A stretch of DNA of 64,000 bases from Paradesertivirga sp966210515 (GCA_966210515.1 CBIHLM010000004.1:29976-93975); one strand, 5' to 3'. Shown: positions 1 through 9,338, counted from the stretch's first letter. Made by a program: numbers and translations. Notes: a model not told the origin generated them from the letters alone.

Positions 1-294
1 CAGGCAAACCCGCTCATCATTAATGCTTATCTGGAAAAACAATTTTTTAACAGACGGGGAACCTTCCGGATTCAGGGATTCGATCTAAAAAATGAAGGCA
101 CGGTGCTTGGTATCTCGCAAAATGCCAATACAATCAGCAGCAGCCAAACCAACCGTTTAACCCGGTATGTTATGGCAACATTCAGCTTCAGAATTCAAAA
201 GTTCCCCGGGGGAATGCAACCAAACATGGATAGAAACAGAGAGGATTTCAGAGGTCGGGACGGGCAACCGCGTGGCGATCGTGGAAACTTTTAA
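1..294 (+). CDS. Outer-membrane beta-barrel protein, C-terminal fragment
   Basis: The frame is open from base 1 to the stop at 292-294, so only the last 97 residues of a longer gene are in the window. The visible part has alternating polar and hydrophobic strands (for example around TFRIQGFDLKN and MATFSFRIQKF) and then a charged, disordered tail rich in Arg, Asp and Gly that ends in GDRGNF. A final amphipathic strand followed by an RG/RD-rich tail is common in Bacteroidota TonB-dependent or OMP_b-brl_3 outer-membrane proteins. Family placement is therefore by end-of-barrel pattern only; the substrate cannot be told. A hairpin terminator follows 20 bases after the stop, so this is the last gene of its transcript. 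Confidence 0.6.
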   Translation, partial: QANPLIINAYLEKQFFNRRGTFRIQGFDLKNEGTVLGISQNANTISSSQTNRLTRYVMATFSFRIQKFPGGMQPNMDRNREDFRGRDGQPRGDRGNF

Positions 295-312
295 CAAAAG
301 CAGTCTTAACTA

Positions 313-343
313 AAAAAAGCAGCCTTAACGCTGCTTTTTTTTT
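313..343 (+). terminator. Rho-independent terminator after the beta-barrel gene
   Basis: Stem AAAGCAGC / GCTGCTTT with a six-base loop, followed by a run of eight or more T. It lies between the convergent beta-barrel gene (ends 294) and the GH3 gene (minus strand, ends 365). A-rich left flank means it could work on both strands. Confidence 0.75.
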
Positions 344-364
344 ATGGAATATTGATAATGCGTG

Positions 365-2107
365 CTATTCAATCTGGCCGCTCACAGTTTGTGGCACCGG
401 GAGGAAATGGACTCCATCACCTGTTTTAAACATTGAATTAATTGTTACCGGCAACTTTCCCGATGCCTGCATCTGATTACTCAAAACCTTTGCAGCAGCT
501 ATCTGCATTTCGTCACTATTCTGGTAATTAACCACCAGTGACTTGCTTTTTTCTATTCCCGGTAAACTTCTGATAGAGTAGGGATTTGCGAACAAGCAGG
601 TTATTGTATTTAGTTTAGCTAAATCAGAAATGAACGTTTTTAATTCGTTATTGTAATCCAGAGAACTTTGCGGGCGTTTTCTGTAATCGTGAATTGAAAC
701 TACAATTTGGTCATAGCCCTGGAGATCCTTTGAAACATTTTTAATATCTGTTGCTCCAGCGATTTTCGACAAGATAAAGCTGGTTGAATTAGTGAACCTT
801 TTCTGCATCTCTTTTTGAAAAATAGTTACTTCTGAAACCCCAAGACTAATTAGGGCAGTTTTACGATTTGGATCAAGCTGCGTCAATAAACTATCACCGT
901 TCAACACGGTAACAGCAGCGTCAGACAATCGCTGATTTAAGGCATGTGCAGAACCCCCATTTAAGTCTTCGTATACGCTTTCTGTGCGAATTTCTTCCCG
1001 ATTGTTTAAACCAGCCCAGTACTTGGCGGCCAGAATCTTTCTAACGCTTTCATCAATCTGATCCATCGTCAGCCGCTTTTCGCGGATCGCTCTTCTCACC
1101 AGCTTAATGGCTCGTGGTGCATCTTCAGAAAGTTCGATCACATCGTTACCCGCGATAATTGCGCGTACATCAGCCTCTCCATCAGGGAAAAATTTTACTA
1201 CGCCTTTCATTTCCATGGCATCAGAAAACACCAATCCTTTAAAACCAAGCTGCTCTTTAAGTAAACCTGTAACTATTGGCCTGGATAAAGTAGACGGTAA
1301 ATTAGGAGTGTTATCTAAAGATGGAATATTCATATGCGCAACCATCACACCCGAAGCACCTTGACGGATAAGTTCTTTAAAAGGATATAATTCTAAAGAA
1401 TCAAGCCTTGACTTTGTAAAACCTAAAACCGGTAGGTCATTATGCGAATCCACATTTGTATCGCCATGGCCCGGGAAATGTTTTATACTCACCAGGATTC
1501 CGGCATCTTGCAAACCTCGCATATATGCGGAGCTCTTAATTGCAACATTGTATTTGTTATCGCCGAAAGAGCGATAATTAATTACGGGATTATTGGGATT
1601 ATTATTGATATCAACTACGGGTGCGAAGTTGATATGCATGCCAATCCGTTTAAAATCAGCGGCAATTTTTTGGCCCATCTGGTAAATCAAACTGGTATCC
1701 TGGATGGCCCCTAAAGTCATTTGATAGGGATAAGAAATGGTACTGTCGAGTCGCATTCCAAGTCCCCATTCAGCGTCCATTGCGATTAACAAAGGCACTC
1801 TGGAAAGTTTTTGGTATTTGTTCGTCAAAACTACCTGTCTGCCTGGTCCACCCTGAAAAAAGACTAAACCACCTACTTTGTGTCGCCTTATCAGCTCTGC
1901 CACGTTTTCTTCATAAGCCTTGCCTTTATCGGTATGGGCACGGAGAAAAAACAACTGGGCTATTTTCCCCCTGCGATTCAGCTTCTTGAAAACTGAGTCA
2001 ACCCAACGGTCCTGCTCAAAATTGGGCTCTGTAAAACTTTTTCGTGCCTGTGCCCGGGATGTAAAAGAACTTGCTATGAAAATAAACAATAGAAAATATG
2101 AGCGCAT
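365..2107 (-). CDS. Secreted glycoside hydrolase family 3 protein (beta-N-acetylhexosaminidase type)
   Basis: A 580-residue GH3 enzyme that should cleave beta-linked N-acetylglucosamine from glycans or muropeptides outside the cytoplasm. Residues 1-20 form a signal peptide ending in SRAQA. The NagZ-type signature KHFPGHGDTNVDSHNDLP is near residue 214, and its Asp-His pair acts as general acid/base in this subfamily. The nucleophile Asp is in VFSDAMEM near residue 295. The GH3 C-terminal domain follows and ends normally at GKLPVTI. Many Bacteroidota NagZ-like proteins carry an extra beta-lactamase-fold serine hydrolase after this point; it is absent here. The frame is open five codons further up to a TTG at 2122, but the ATG at 2107 gives the clean signal peptide and was chosen. 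Exact substrate is not shown by the sequence. Confidence 0.85.
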   Translation of the reverse strand: MRSYFLLFIFIASSFTSRAQARKSFTEPNFEQDRWVDSVFKKLNRRGKIAQLFFLRAHTDKGKAYEENVAELIRRHKVGGLVFFQGGPGRQVVLTNKYQKLSRVPLLIAMDAEWGLGMRLDSTISYPYQMTLGAIQDTSLIYQMGQKIAADFKRIGMHINFAPVVDINNNPNNPVINYRSFGDNKYNVAIKSSAYMRGLQDAGILVSIKHFPGHGDTNVDSHNDLPVLGFTKSRLDSLELYPFKELIRQGASGVMVAHMNIPSLDNTPNLPSTLSRPIVTGLLKEQLGFKGLVFSDAMEMKGVVKFFPDGEADVRAIIAGNDVIELSEDAPRAIKLVRRAIREKRLTMDQIDESVRKILAAKYWAGLNNREEIRTESVYEDLNGGSAHALNQRLSDAAVTVLNGDSLLTQLDPNRKTALISLGVSEVTIFQKEMQKRFTNSTSFILSKIAGATDIKNVSKDLQGYDQIVVSIHDYRKRPQSSLDYNNELKTFISDLAKLNTITCLFANPYSIRSLPGIEKSKSLVVNYQNSDEMQIAAAKVLSNQMQASGKLPVTINSMFKTGDGVHFLPVPQTVSGQIE

Positions 2108-2261
2108 AATGTGTGTTAACAAAAGAACGGTAAGCCGCTACTTTAGGGATAAAGGTAAGTACTATAAGCCAAACAAATTTAAGGGCAAGCTGTTTTGTGC
2201 TACAAGCCTTTTGCTATTAACGCAAGGATTTTAATTTTAAGAATTATTTAAACACACAAAC

Positions 2262-2873
2262 ATGAAACGAATAGTAATTTTATCATTGGTGCTTATTTCT
2301 GCCGTTGCAGCAAATGCACAATCTCTGGGTGGAAGAGTTGGAGTTAACTTTTCTAACATTATCAAGACTGGCGACAGTGACTTTGAGACGGATTTTAAAC
2401 CAGGTTTACACGCAGGAATCACCTTAAACATCCCTTTAGTGTCTAATTTATCCTTTGCACCAGAGTTGATGTACTCGCAAAAAGGATACAAAACTAATGG
2501 AACCAGTCTTTTAGGTGGTGAAAATGAATACTCTGTAACTACCAACTTTATTGAAGTACCGATTCTTCTTAAAATTGGAGCTTCCAATGGCTTCAATATT
2601 CATTTAGGCCCACAAATTTCCTTTCTGACTTCGACCACTGAAAGCTTTAAAACTGGCTCTGACGAGTATAGAAGAAAAATAAAGGAAGAAAACGATAACC
2701 TGAAGAAAAATATTCTAGGAGGAGTAGTCGGAGCCAGCTTTAATGTAGGATCCAGAGCTAGCTTGGTTGCAAGATATGCCCTGGATTTTCAAAAGAATAA
2801 CGAAGACGGCAGTTCAGAAACGCCACAATATAAAAATCAGGTAATTCAACTCGGTTTAGGCATTAATTTCTAA
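2262..2873 (+). CDS. Porin-family outer-membrane beta-barrel protein (PorT-like)
   Basis: A 203-residue protein with a signal peptide (cleavage likely after ANAQ, residue 20) and a series of short beta-strands that end in an aromatic residue, LGLGINF. This pattern, with the opening SLGGRVGVNFSNI, is that of the small eight-stranded barrels (OMP_b-brl_2) common in Bacteroidota. It should sit in the outer membrane. Such proteins rarely have a known substrate, and none is implied by the neighbours, which are on the other strand. A strong terminator follows 12 bases after the stop, so it is a single-gene transcript. Confidence 0.8.
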   Translation: MKRIVILSLVLISAVAANAQSLGGRVGVNFSNIIKTGDSDFETDFKPGLHAGITLNIPLVSNLSFAPELMYSQKGYKTNGTSLLGGENEYSVTTNFIEVPILLKIGASNGFNIHLGPQISFLTSTTESFKTGSDEYRRKIKEENDNLKKNILGGVVGASFNVGSRASLVARYALDFQKNNEDGSSETPQYKNQVIQLGLGINF

Positions 2874-2885
2874 ACTTACTGCAAT

Positions 2886-2921
2886 AAAAAAGCCGTTTCA
2901 TGATTATGAAACGGCTTTTTT
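2886..2921 (+). terminator. Rho-independent terminator after the porin-like gene
   Basis: A 15-bp stem AAAAAGCCGTTTCAT paired with its complement around a GATT loop, ending in a T run. The A-rich left arm makes it usable from the minus strand too, where the small membrane protein at 2950-3141 ends nearby. Confidence 0.85.
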
Positions 2922-2949
2922 ATGTATTTTAATAAACAGTATTCTGTGT

Positions 2950-3141
2950 CTACATTTTGGCCACGTCTCTTGTATTTTTTACCAAACCAATTCCGGTAAA
3001 GAAAAATATCACTCCTAACACAAAAAATACTATCAGCTCACGAGCTGTCTCAGAATTCTGTGCAAATCCGACTGCCGCATATATCAATCCAATTATACCT
3101 AGTATAGTCAGGATCGTTCCAAAAGTTCTCTTTAAATTCAT
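2950..3141 (-). CDS. Small two-helix membrane protein
   Basis: A 63-residue protein with two predicted membrane helices (about residues 9-27 and 37-56), a short polar hairpin between them (QNSETARE), and basic ends (MNLKR, KNTRDVAKM). The basic N-terminus suggests that both ends are cytoplasmic. I do not recognise a named family; comparable short proteins are frequent in Bacteroidota genomes. It stands alone between the porin-like gene and the repair cluster. Starts at an ATG and shares the bidirectional terminator at 2886-2921. Confidence 0.55.
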   Translation of the reverse strand: MNLKRTFGTILTILGIIGLIYAAVGFAQNSETARELIVFFVLGVIFFFTGIGLVKNTRDVAKM

Positions 3142-3384
3142 AGTTTATGTAATTTAAAAATATATACTGCAAAGCACTTGCCAATTGCGACATTAAACTG
3201 ATATTAATGTGTAAATAGCAGAAAGATCACCCTATCTCTACCATTCCCTCGGGCATTTCAGGAGGGGAACGGATAATTCTTCAGATTTGTAAAACAATTG
3301 TACTGTTTTATCTTAAAAATGGCCTCTTTTGTAAACTTTTTCGCACCGAGCCTTTTTCCACATCTTTAAATTGCCCATTGAGAT

Positions 3385-5961
3385 CTAGGAATATCCCCGG
3401 GTCATTTTTGCAACTCTTTCTTCCAATGATTCGGTAGTCAGCTTTTCCCTTAAGCGATCAACCATAATTGGAAAAGCAAAAGGTGTAGGCTTATTGCTTT
3501 TCGTAATAATAATTTTTAAATCTTGAATTCGCTTTAATGCTTCGCGTAAGCGAAACTCTTCCAGCTGAAACTGCAAGGCTTCGTTATACGCTTGACGCAC
3601 CAACACATTGTCCGGCTCATACTCGGTAAATACCTCGAATAACAACGATGTTGATGCCTGCAAATGCCTGTTCTTCATTGTTTTTCCAGGGAAACCAGTA
3701 AAAACCAGTCCGGCAATATGAGCAATATCTCTAAATCTGCGCCTGGCCATTTCATTTGCATTTAAGCTATGCTGAATATCATCGAGTAAATTTTCTGAAG
3801 TAAATAGATCATTACCCAGGGCTTGCTCCAGCGGAATTTCTTCATCGCTGAGAAGTTCAAAACCATAATCATTCATGGCGATAGAAAAACTTGCGCTACG
3901 AATTCTGGCTATCCGGTAGGCAAACAATGAAGCCATTCCTTCATGAACCAATCTTCCTTCAAATGGGTAAAAGAAGAGATGGTACCCGTCTCTTGAAGTA
4001 AATTTCTCGATCAGAAACTCGTCTTTCATCGGCAAATGCGAAAGCCCGGCCTGCATATCAAATAAAGGCCTGAGGGTTTTAATTTCAATGTCCTCTTCCT
4101 TATGATGAGCAACTTCATCCAGTTTTTGACGAAACATCGCAGAGAGTTGAGAAGACAAAGGAATTCTTCCGCCCATCCAGCTTGGTATTCTACCGTTCCG
4201 TTTAGGCGATTTCTTCACGAAGGCAGTCATGTCTTTCACCTTAACCAGTTCAAGGCTCCGCCCAGCGAACCAAAAGCTATCCCCGATTTTTAAGCGTGCG
4301 ATAAAATCCTCTTCAATTGACCCCAGATATCCTCCGGTAAGAAACTTTATTCGCATACTTACATCACCAACAATGGTCCCCATTGTTAAACGGTGTCGCA
4401 TCGCAACTTTACGACTGTTTACTTTGTAAAGCCCATTCTCAACTTCCACCTTTAGGTATTCATCATATGCCGATAAGGTTTTTCCCCCTTTGGTGATAAA
4501 GTCCAGAATCTGTGTAAACTCTTTATCGCTTAAATCCGCGAAAGCATAGGTAGTTTTAATTTCTTTAAAAACCTCGGCGGGTCGAAAGCCGTTTGATACA
4601 GCAAGGGTAACCAGGTACTGCGTTAACACGTCCATGGCTAATAAAATCGGATCTCGTGATTCGAAAATCTCTTCTACAATTGCCTGTTTAATTGCAGCTC
4701 CTTCCAGTAATTCTAAAGAATGTGTTGGTACAAACCAGGCTCTGGAGGTTGCTCCCGGATGGTGACCGCTTCGCCCGGCCCTTTGCATAAATCGGGCAAC
4801 GCCCTTGGGGCTTCCCACTTGTATGACGGTATCAACTGGCCTGAAATCGACCCCCAAGTCTAAGCTTGAAGTACAAACAACCACTTTAAGCATTTCTGCA
4901 TGCAAGGCTCCTTCAACCCAATTGCGCAATTCGTTATCTAAAGAGCCGTGATGCATAGCCATTATACCGGCATATTCAGGATATTTTTCGAGAATGGCCT
5001 GGTACCAGATCTCTGTTTGAGAGCGCGTATTGGTAAAAATAAGTGTGGTTTTACTCTGAGCCACAATCTCCATTACCTGCGGCAAAAGCTTTATGCCCAA
5101 ATGCCCTGCCCAGGAAAATTCTTCTATATTCTCCGGGATGATAGAATTAATAACTATTTTTTTATCAAGTTTAGCCCGAATCATTTTAATCTGTTCGCGA
5201 GGCACATCATTGCCTAATAAAACTTCTGCGGCCTGTTCTAAATTACCGATGGTGGCACTGATTCCCCAGATTTTGAGGGGTGGCAGGGGGGGTGTGGGGT
5301 GTGAGTTATGGATTGCAGGTTGTGAGTTGTGGGGTGTGGCTGGCGGGTTGGAGGTTGTGGCTTGAGGGATCTGGATCGTGGAAATTAATTCGGATTGGCA
5401 AGAAGGTGAATTATTGCGTAATGATTTTAGTTTCGATAAGCCCAGTTCCAGCTGCACGCCACGTTTTGTACCTAGTAACTCGTGCCATTCATCGGCCACA
5501 ACAACTTGTAAGTTTTCAAATAGTTTAGGATAGTCTTTTTGGGCGAGCATAATATGCAGGCTTTCTGGCGTAGTGAGCAGAACTTCGGGGAGCCGCTTTT
5601 TTATTGCCGCCTTTTCTTTTGCTGACGTATCTCCCGTTCGGGCTGCTACGGTCCATGGCAAATCTAAATCATCCACCACTGTTTGCATGGCTTTACGAAT
5701 ATCGTTTGTGAGTGCCCGTAACGGCGTTATCCACAACATCAACAGTCCGTTATTCTTCCTTTTCTGATAATCTTCAGGATGCTTATTAATATAATCGGCG
5801 ATGAAAGGAAGAAACATGGCAAATGTTTTTCCGCTGCCGGTTGGTGCGTTAAGCAGACCTGAATATCCTGTAAGGAAAGCAGTTTCCATCTCCTTTTGAA
5901 AAGGAAATTGATGCCATCTTTTTGTCTGGAACCATTCGGAAATTACTGCTTCGCCTTTCAT
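3385..5961 (-). CDS. Ligase-associated DEXH-box (Lhr-like) DNA helicase
   Basis: An 858-residue superfamily 2 helicase. Walker A is NAPTGSGKT with Lys45; motif II is ADEWHELLG near residue 157; motif III is SATIGN near 234; motif VI is QRAGRSGHHPG. The order and the DEWH box match the ligase-associated helicase of bacterial DNA-damage response clusters, related to Lhr. It lies last in a minus-strand cluster with an MBL-fold exonuclease and an ATP-dependent ligase, so it probably helps process damaged or broken DNA ends. The fourth usual member, the PdeM phosphoesterase, does not follow. Residues about 190-228, between motifs II and III, are a low-complexity stretch rich in Pro, His, Asn and Thr that the rest of the protein does not resemble; it is encoded by a strand-biased repeat (see 5276-5369). 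Confidence 0.9.
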   Translation of the reverse strand: MKGEAVISEWFQTKRWHQFPFQKEMETAFLTGYSGLLNAPTGSGKTFAMFLPFIADYINKHPEDYQKRKNNGLLMLWITPLRALTNDIRKAMQTVVDDLDLPWTVAARTGDTSAKEKAAIKKRLPEVLLTTPESLHIMLAQKDYPKLFENLQVVVADEWHELLGTKRGVQLELGLSKLKSLRNNSPSCQSELISTIQIPQATTSNPPATPHNSQPAIHNSHPTPPLPPLKIWGISATIGNLEQAAEVLLGNDVPREQIKMIRAKLDKKIVINSIIPENIEEFSWAGHLGIKLLPQVMEIVAQSKTTLIFTNTRSQTEIWYQAILEKYPEYAGIMAMHHGSLDNELRNWVEGALHAEMLKVVVCTSSLDLGVDFRPVDTVIQVGSPKGVARFMQRAGRSGHHPGATSRAWFVPTHSLELLEGAAIKQAIVEEIFESRDPILLAMDVLTQYLVTLAVSNGFRPAEVFKEIKTTYAFADLSDKEFTQILDFITKGGKTLSAYDEYLKVEVENGLYKVNSRKVAMRHRLTMGTIVGDVSMRIKFLTGGYLGSIEEDFIARLKIGDSFWFAGRSLELVKVKDMTAFVKKSPKRNGRIPSWMGGRIPLSSQLSAMFRQKLDEVAHHKEEDIEIKTLRPLFDMQAGLSHLPMKDEFLIEKFTSRDGYHLFFYPFEGRLVHEGMASLFAYRIARIRSASFSIAMNDYGFELLSDEEIPLEQALGNDLFTSENLLDDIQHSLNANEMARRRFRDIAHIAGLVFTGFPGKTMKNRHLQASTSLLFEVFTEYEPDNVLVRQAYNEALQFQLEEFRLREALKRIQDLKIIITKSNKPTPFAFPIMVDRLREKLTTESLEERVAKMTRGYS
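5276..5369. repeat. G/T-rich imperfect repeat inside the helicase gene
   Basis: On the + strand this stretch is almost only G and T, with the words GTGTGGG, GTTGTGG, TTGTGAGTT and GGTTGTG repeated imperfectly. On the coding strand it is C/A-rich and stays in frame, giving a Pro/His/Asn-rich loop (PHNSQPAIHNSHPTPP) between helicase motifs II and III. It looks like a small inserted or slippage-grown element that the protein tolerates. Confidence 0.6.
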
Positions 5962-5993
5962 TAACAGAGAAATGATAAACGCAATAATTGTGT

Positions 5994-6599
5994 TTATCTA
6001 AGTTTAGTGCCTTCGTAGATATCTTTAAGTGGAATACTTATTTCAAGCGTTGGAATTACCAGAATATCGTTTTCTGCTTTATATTCTTCCAGCTCCCAAT
6101 GCTGACTTTCATTTAAACGAAAAGTTTCAATGTTTATTGACTCAGAATCAACCAAAATATATTCCTTGAGTGATGGTATATCCCGATAGAGCTTAAATTT
6201 TACACCTCTATCGTAGTTTTGGGTAGACTCTGATAAAATTTCAATAAGAATGGTGGGTTCTGTTGCTGAAAACGTTTCATCCTGACTAGCAGATGTAAAT
6301 TCCTTACAAATTATAGAAATATCAGGGTATGTATAAAGTGTATTTTGAGGAATATGAATTCTTAGATCACTGCCATAAGGTTTACAAGGCTTACCTTTTA
6401 ATTGGATTCCGAGCTCGGTAAACAAATTACTAAAAATCTCATTATGGTTTTGACTGGCGCCTGCCATAGCAAATATCTCACCTTCAAAGAACTCATGTTT
6501 CTGTTGAGACTCCTTTTCAAATCGAAGATATTCTTCTACTGTAAGTATTTTCTTACCATAAGCAATTGCAGGTTCTCTTACTTCAAAATCCATATGCAT
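5994..6599 (-). CDS. Uma2-family (DUF820) PD-(D/E)XK nuclease-like protein
   Basis: A 201-residue protein of the Uma2/DUF820 family, which has a restriction-endonuclease-like fold. Visible landmarks are EEYLRFEKESQQKHEFFEGEI near the N-terminus, the YPDISIICKE strand with the catalytic-type Asp, ILIEILSEST with the Glu, and LKEYILVDSES, where family members usually have EYWLVD. Its function is unknown in general; nuclease activity is inferred from the fold. It sits 37 bases after the ligase and 32 bases before the helicase, so it is co-transcribed with the repair cluster. This is an unusual place, since the usual cluster has no such gene. Starts MHM; the second ATG two codons later is an alternative start. 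Confidence 0.8.
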   Translation of the reverse strand: MHMDFEVREPAIAYGKKILTVEEYLRFEKESQQKHEFFEGEIFAMAGASQNHNEIFSNLFTELGIQLKGKPCKPYGSDLRIHIPQNTLYTYPDISIICKEFTSASQDETFSATEPTILIEILSESTQNYDRGVKFKLYRDIPSLKEYILVDSESINIETFRLNESQHWELEEYKAENDILVIPTLEISIPLKDIYEGTKLR

Positions 6600-6636
6600 A
6601 AATTAATTAGTAAAAATACATAAAAATAATTGGGCT

Positions 6637-8247
6637 TTAAAGCATCGACTTAAGCGTGTTTAAAGTATCGGCATCCTCTATTTTTTTATCATGCCTCCAG
6701 CGTAAAATCCGCGGAAACCGTAAGGCGATGCCGGATTTATGCCTGTTTGATCGATTGATTCCTTCAAAACCAATCTCAAAAACCATTTCCGGTTTAACGG
6801 TTCTAACCGGGCCAAATTTCTCGAGCGTATTTCGCTTTACGAAGGCATCAACCTGCTTAATTTCTTTATCCGTTAAGCCGGAATATGCTTTGGCAAAAGC
6901 CACAAGTTTATCGCCATCCCAAACGGCAAAAGTATAGTCAGTATATAGATCTGCCCGTCGGCCGTGGCCTTTTTGAGCATAGATCATTACAGCATCTACA
7001 GAAAGGGGATCAATTTTCCATTTCCACCAATCGCCGCGTTTTCTGCCTGTTTGATAAACAGAATCCAACCTTTTAAGCATGAAACCTTCAGCATGATTCT
7101 CTCGGGCCTGCAAACGAAGATCATATAAATGTTTCCAGTTGTCAAATTCAACAATCGGCGATAGCTGAAAGGTATTTTTGAAAGGATTTATATGATGTAA
7201 CTTCTCCAGCATCGACCTCCGATGTTTGAATGGCATCGAGCGAATGTCATCAGCGTCGAACTCCAGGCAGTCGTATGCAATAAATGCCATGGGACTTTCA
7301 GCCAAAATCTTTTTAGACAAGTTTTTGCGCCCGATTCTGGTTTGAAGTACGTTGAACGGCAGCGGTTTATTATCTGCAAAACAGATAGCCTCGCCGTCAA
7401 GAACCGTCCCATCCGGAAGCTCCGAAACGAAGGCATGCAGCTCAGGAAACTTCTCCGTCGCCAGTTCTTCTCCTCTGGTCCATATAAATATTTCACCTTG
7501 TCTGAAGATTATCTGCGCTCGTATTCCATCCCATTTCCACTCGGCCTGCCAGTTTACCGGATCTCCCAAATCCTGCGCAATTTCTTCTGCAGATTTGGCT
7601 TTATCCGAGGTTTCCTGTATCGCGTAAGCAAGGCAAAATGGATAGGGTCTCGAAGCGTCATCCGAGGCATCTTCCTCCTGAATTAGTTTATGAAAGCTGA
7701 AAGTATCCGGATTCCAGTTCCCCATGATCCGGTGTGTTAAAACGTTAGGCCTTAAACCGGATATTTCAGACAGCGCTTTCACAATTAAGCTCTGAGAAAC
7801 TCCAATTCTGAAACTTCCCGTCAATATTTTGTTAAAAACAAAACGCTCCTGCTGGTTCATCGACAGCCACGAATTCACCAGCCAGCTCTTACGCTCACCT
7901 TCCGTAAAGCTGCTGAGTTCGTTAATTTCCCTTATCCATTCTGACAGAGATTTGCCATGACTACTATCACCTTCCGGCAGCAATAATGCTATGGTTTCGC
8001 CAAGATCGCCAACTACCTGATAACTTTCGTCAAACAACCATTGCGGAATGTTTGCCATTTCCTGCGCCCAGGTTTTAACTAAAGTAGAGTTGATTTGCCG
8101 CTTGGGTTTCCGACCTGTAAACAGAGCCAGCGTATGAATTTTATCTTCGTCACAAACGCTAACGAAGTAGTCTTTTAAAACCTCCACTTTCGCATTGGTT
8201 TTATTTGTTTCGTCTAACAGAGTAAAAAGCCGGGCGAAATCTTTCAT
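6637..8247 (-). CDS. ATP-dependent DNA ligase of the ligase-associated repair cluster
   Basis: A 536-residue ATP-dependent ligase that seals nicks through an adenylated lysine. The adenylation motif is KWDG with Lys238; DGEAICF (motif III), EGFMLKR (motif IV) and WWKWK (motif V) follow, and the C-terminal OB-fold part includes FEIGFEGI. Residues 1-200 are the N-terminal DNA-binding domain found in bacterial LigB/LigC-like and archaeal ligases. The start codon overlaps the stop of the exonuclease by four bases (ATGA), so the two are translationally coupled. It is probably a repair ligase that works beside the NAD-dependent LigA, which is outside this window. Confidence 0.92.
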   Translation of the reverse strand: MKDFARLFTLLDETNKTNAKVEVLKDYFVSVCDEDKIHTLALFTGRKPKRQINSTLVKTWAQEMANIPQWLFDESYQVVGDLGETIALLLPEGDSSHGKSLSEWIREINELSSFTEGERKSWLVNSWLSMNQQERFVFNKILTGSFRIGVSQSLIVKALSEISGLRPNVLTHRIMGNWNPDTFSFHKLIQEEDASDDASRPYPFCLAYAIQETSDKAKSAEEIAQDLGDPVNWQAEWKWDGIRAQIIFRQGEIFIWTRGEELATEKFPELHAFVSELPDGTVLDGEAICFADNKPLPFNVLQTRIGRKNLSKKILAESPMAFIAYDCLEFDADDIRSMPFKHRRSMLEKLHHINPFKNTFQLSPIVEFDNWKHLYDLRLQARENHAEGFMLKRLDSVYQTGRKRGDWWKWKIDPLSVDAVMIYAQKGHGRRADLYTDYTFAVWDGDKLVAFAKAYSGLTDKEIKQVDAFVKRNTLEKFGPVRTVKPEMVFEIGFEGINRSNRHKSGIALRFPRILRWRHDKKIEDADTLNTLKSML

Positions 8248-9338
8248 AAGACATCTCCTAAATCTTCTTTTAAAGAGAATGTTTCGCCCTTCGCAGAGTT
8301 ATCCGAATTTACCGATTCTACATCCGGCGCAATAAACTCCTCTTCTATCGCTTCATCGTCTCCGTAATTCGTATGTGCCTCGAATGCCCTATACCCACGT
8401 TCTGACAGATAACGGGTAAACGACGCAGTGTAGCCATGGGTAAGCCGTACACACTCGCATCCGGTGGCATCAATAGCTTTTATTAGCCCTTCCCAGTCGG
8501 CATGATCTGAAAGAACAAAACCTCTGTCGGCAGCCATACGTCTCTTTGCTCCGCGAAGCGCCATCCAGCCCGAACAATATCCAAAAGCGTATGGCTGAAA
8601 CCTCCTTAGCCAGGGCGATCCCAGGGCAGAAGGGGGACAAATTATTATTGCTTTTTTTAACTGATCCTTTTTTACTTCTGAAGTAATGCGTGTTGCCGGA
8701 GGGAGCTTTACGCCATTTCTTTCAAGCGCGTCATGGGTATTGGCAATAGCGCCATGGAGAAAAATCTTGCCAACGGACAAATCAAGGTGTTGAATAATGC
8801 GTTGGGCTTTTCCTAGTGAATAACCGGCGATAACTGCCACCTTCCCTTCCTCTGCATTTAGCTTCCACCAGTCATTTATATCCTGATGCACCACTGCCGG
8901 ATCTTTCCATTTATAAACCGGCATCCCGAACGTGCACTCAGAAATAAACGTATGGCATTTTACCGGTTCAAAGGGGGTTGAAATACCATCGTCTTCAAGT
9001 TTATAATCGCCTGAAGCAACCCATACTTCTCCTTTATACTCTACCCGAATTTGTGCCGAACCTATTATATGTCCCGCGGGATAAAAAGAGATAGTAACAC
9101 CATTCTTTTGAACCCGTTCGGCATATTCTACCGTTTGAAGCTTAATATCACCCAAGCGGTATTTTAACACTTCACGTGATAAATGATGTGCCAAATAACG
9201 TTTATTTCCCCATCTGGCATGGTCTGAATGCGCGTGTGTGATTACTGCATCGTCAACAGGTTTCCAGGGATCGATGTAAAAGTTACCGGCTTCGCAATAT
9301 ATTCCGCAATCATTAAACTGAAGAAGTGGTTTGGCCAT
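8244..9338 (-). CDS. Ligase-associated MBL-fold/beta-CASP exonuclease
   Basis: A 364-residue metallo-beta-lactamase-fold nuclease. The metal-binding motif is HAHSDH (His35, His37, Asp39, His40); further metal ligands are expected at GHIIGSA and SDHADW. Related proteins of the SNM1/Pso2 group trim damaged DNA ends. As the first gene of the minus-strand cluster exonuclease-ligase-Uma2-helicase it is likely to prepare ends for the ligase. The last 30 residues (GDDEAIEEEF onward) are acidic and probably disordered. Starts with an ATG; the gene is separated from the upstream protease by a terminator, so the cluster promoter should lie within 9339-9376. Confidence 0.9.
   Translation of the reverse strand: MAKPLLQFNDCGIYCEAGNFYIDPWKPVDDAVITHAHSDHARWGNKRYLAHHLSREVLKYRLGDIKLQTVEYAERVQKNGVTISFYPAGHIIGSAQIRVEYKGEVWVASGDYKLEDDGISTPFEPVKCHTFISECTFGMPVYKWKDPAVVHQDINDWWKLNAEEGKVAVIAGYSLGKAQRIIQHLDLSVGKIFLHGAIANTHDALERNGVKLPPATRITSEVKKDQLKKAIIICPPSALGSPWLRRFQPYAFGYCSGWMALRGAKRRMAADRGFVLSDHADWEGLIKAIDATGCECVRLTHGYTASFTRYLSERGYRAFEAHTNYGDDEAIEEEFIAPDVESVNSDNSAKGETFSLKEDLGDVL

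Noticed and set aside
7222..7686. 154-codon plus-strand open frame inside the DNA ligase gene
   Set aside because: Shadow of the ligase, which carries all ligase motifs on the other strand.
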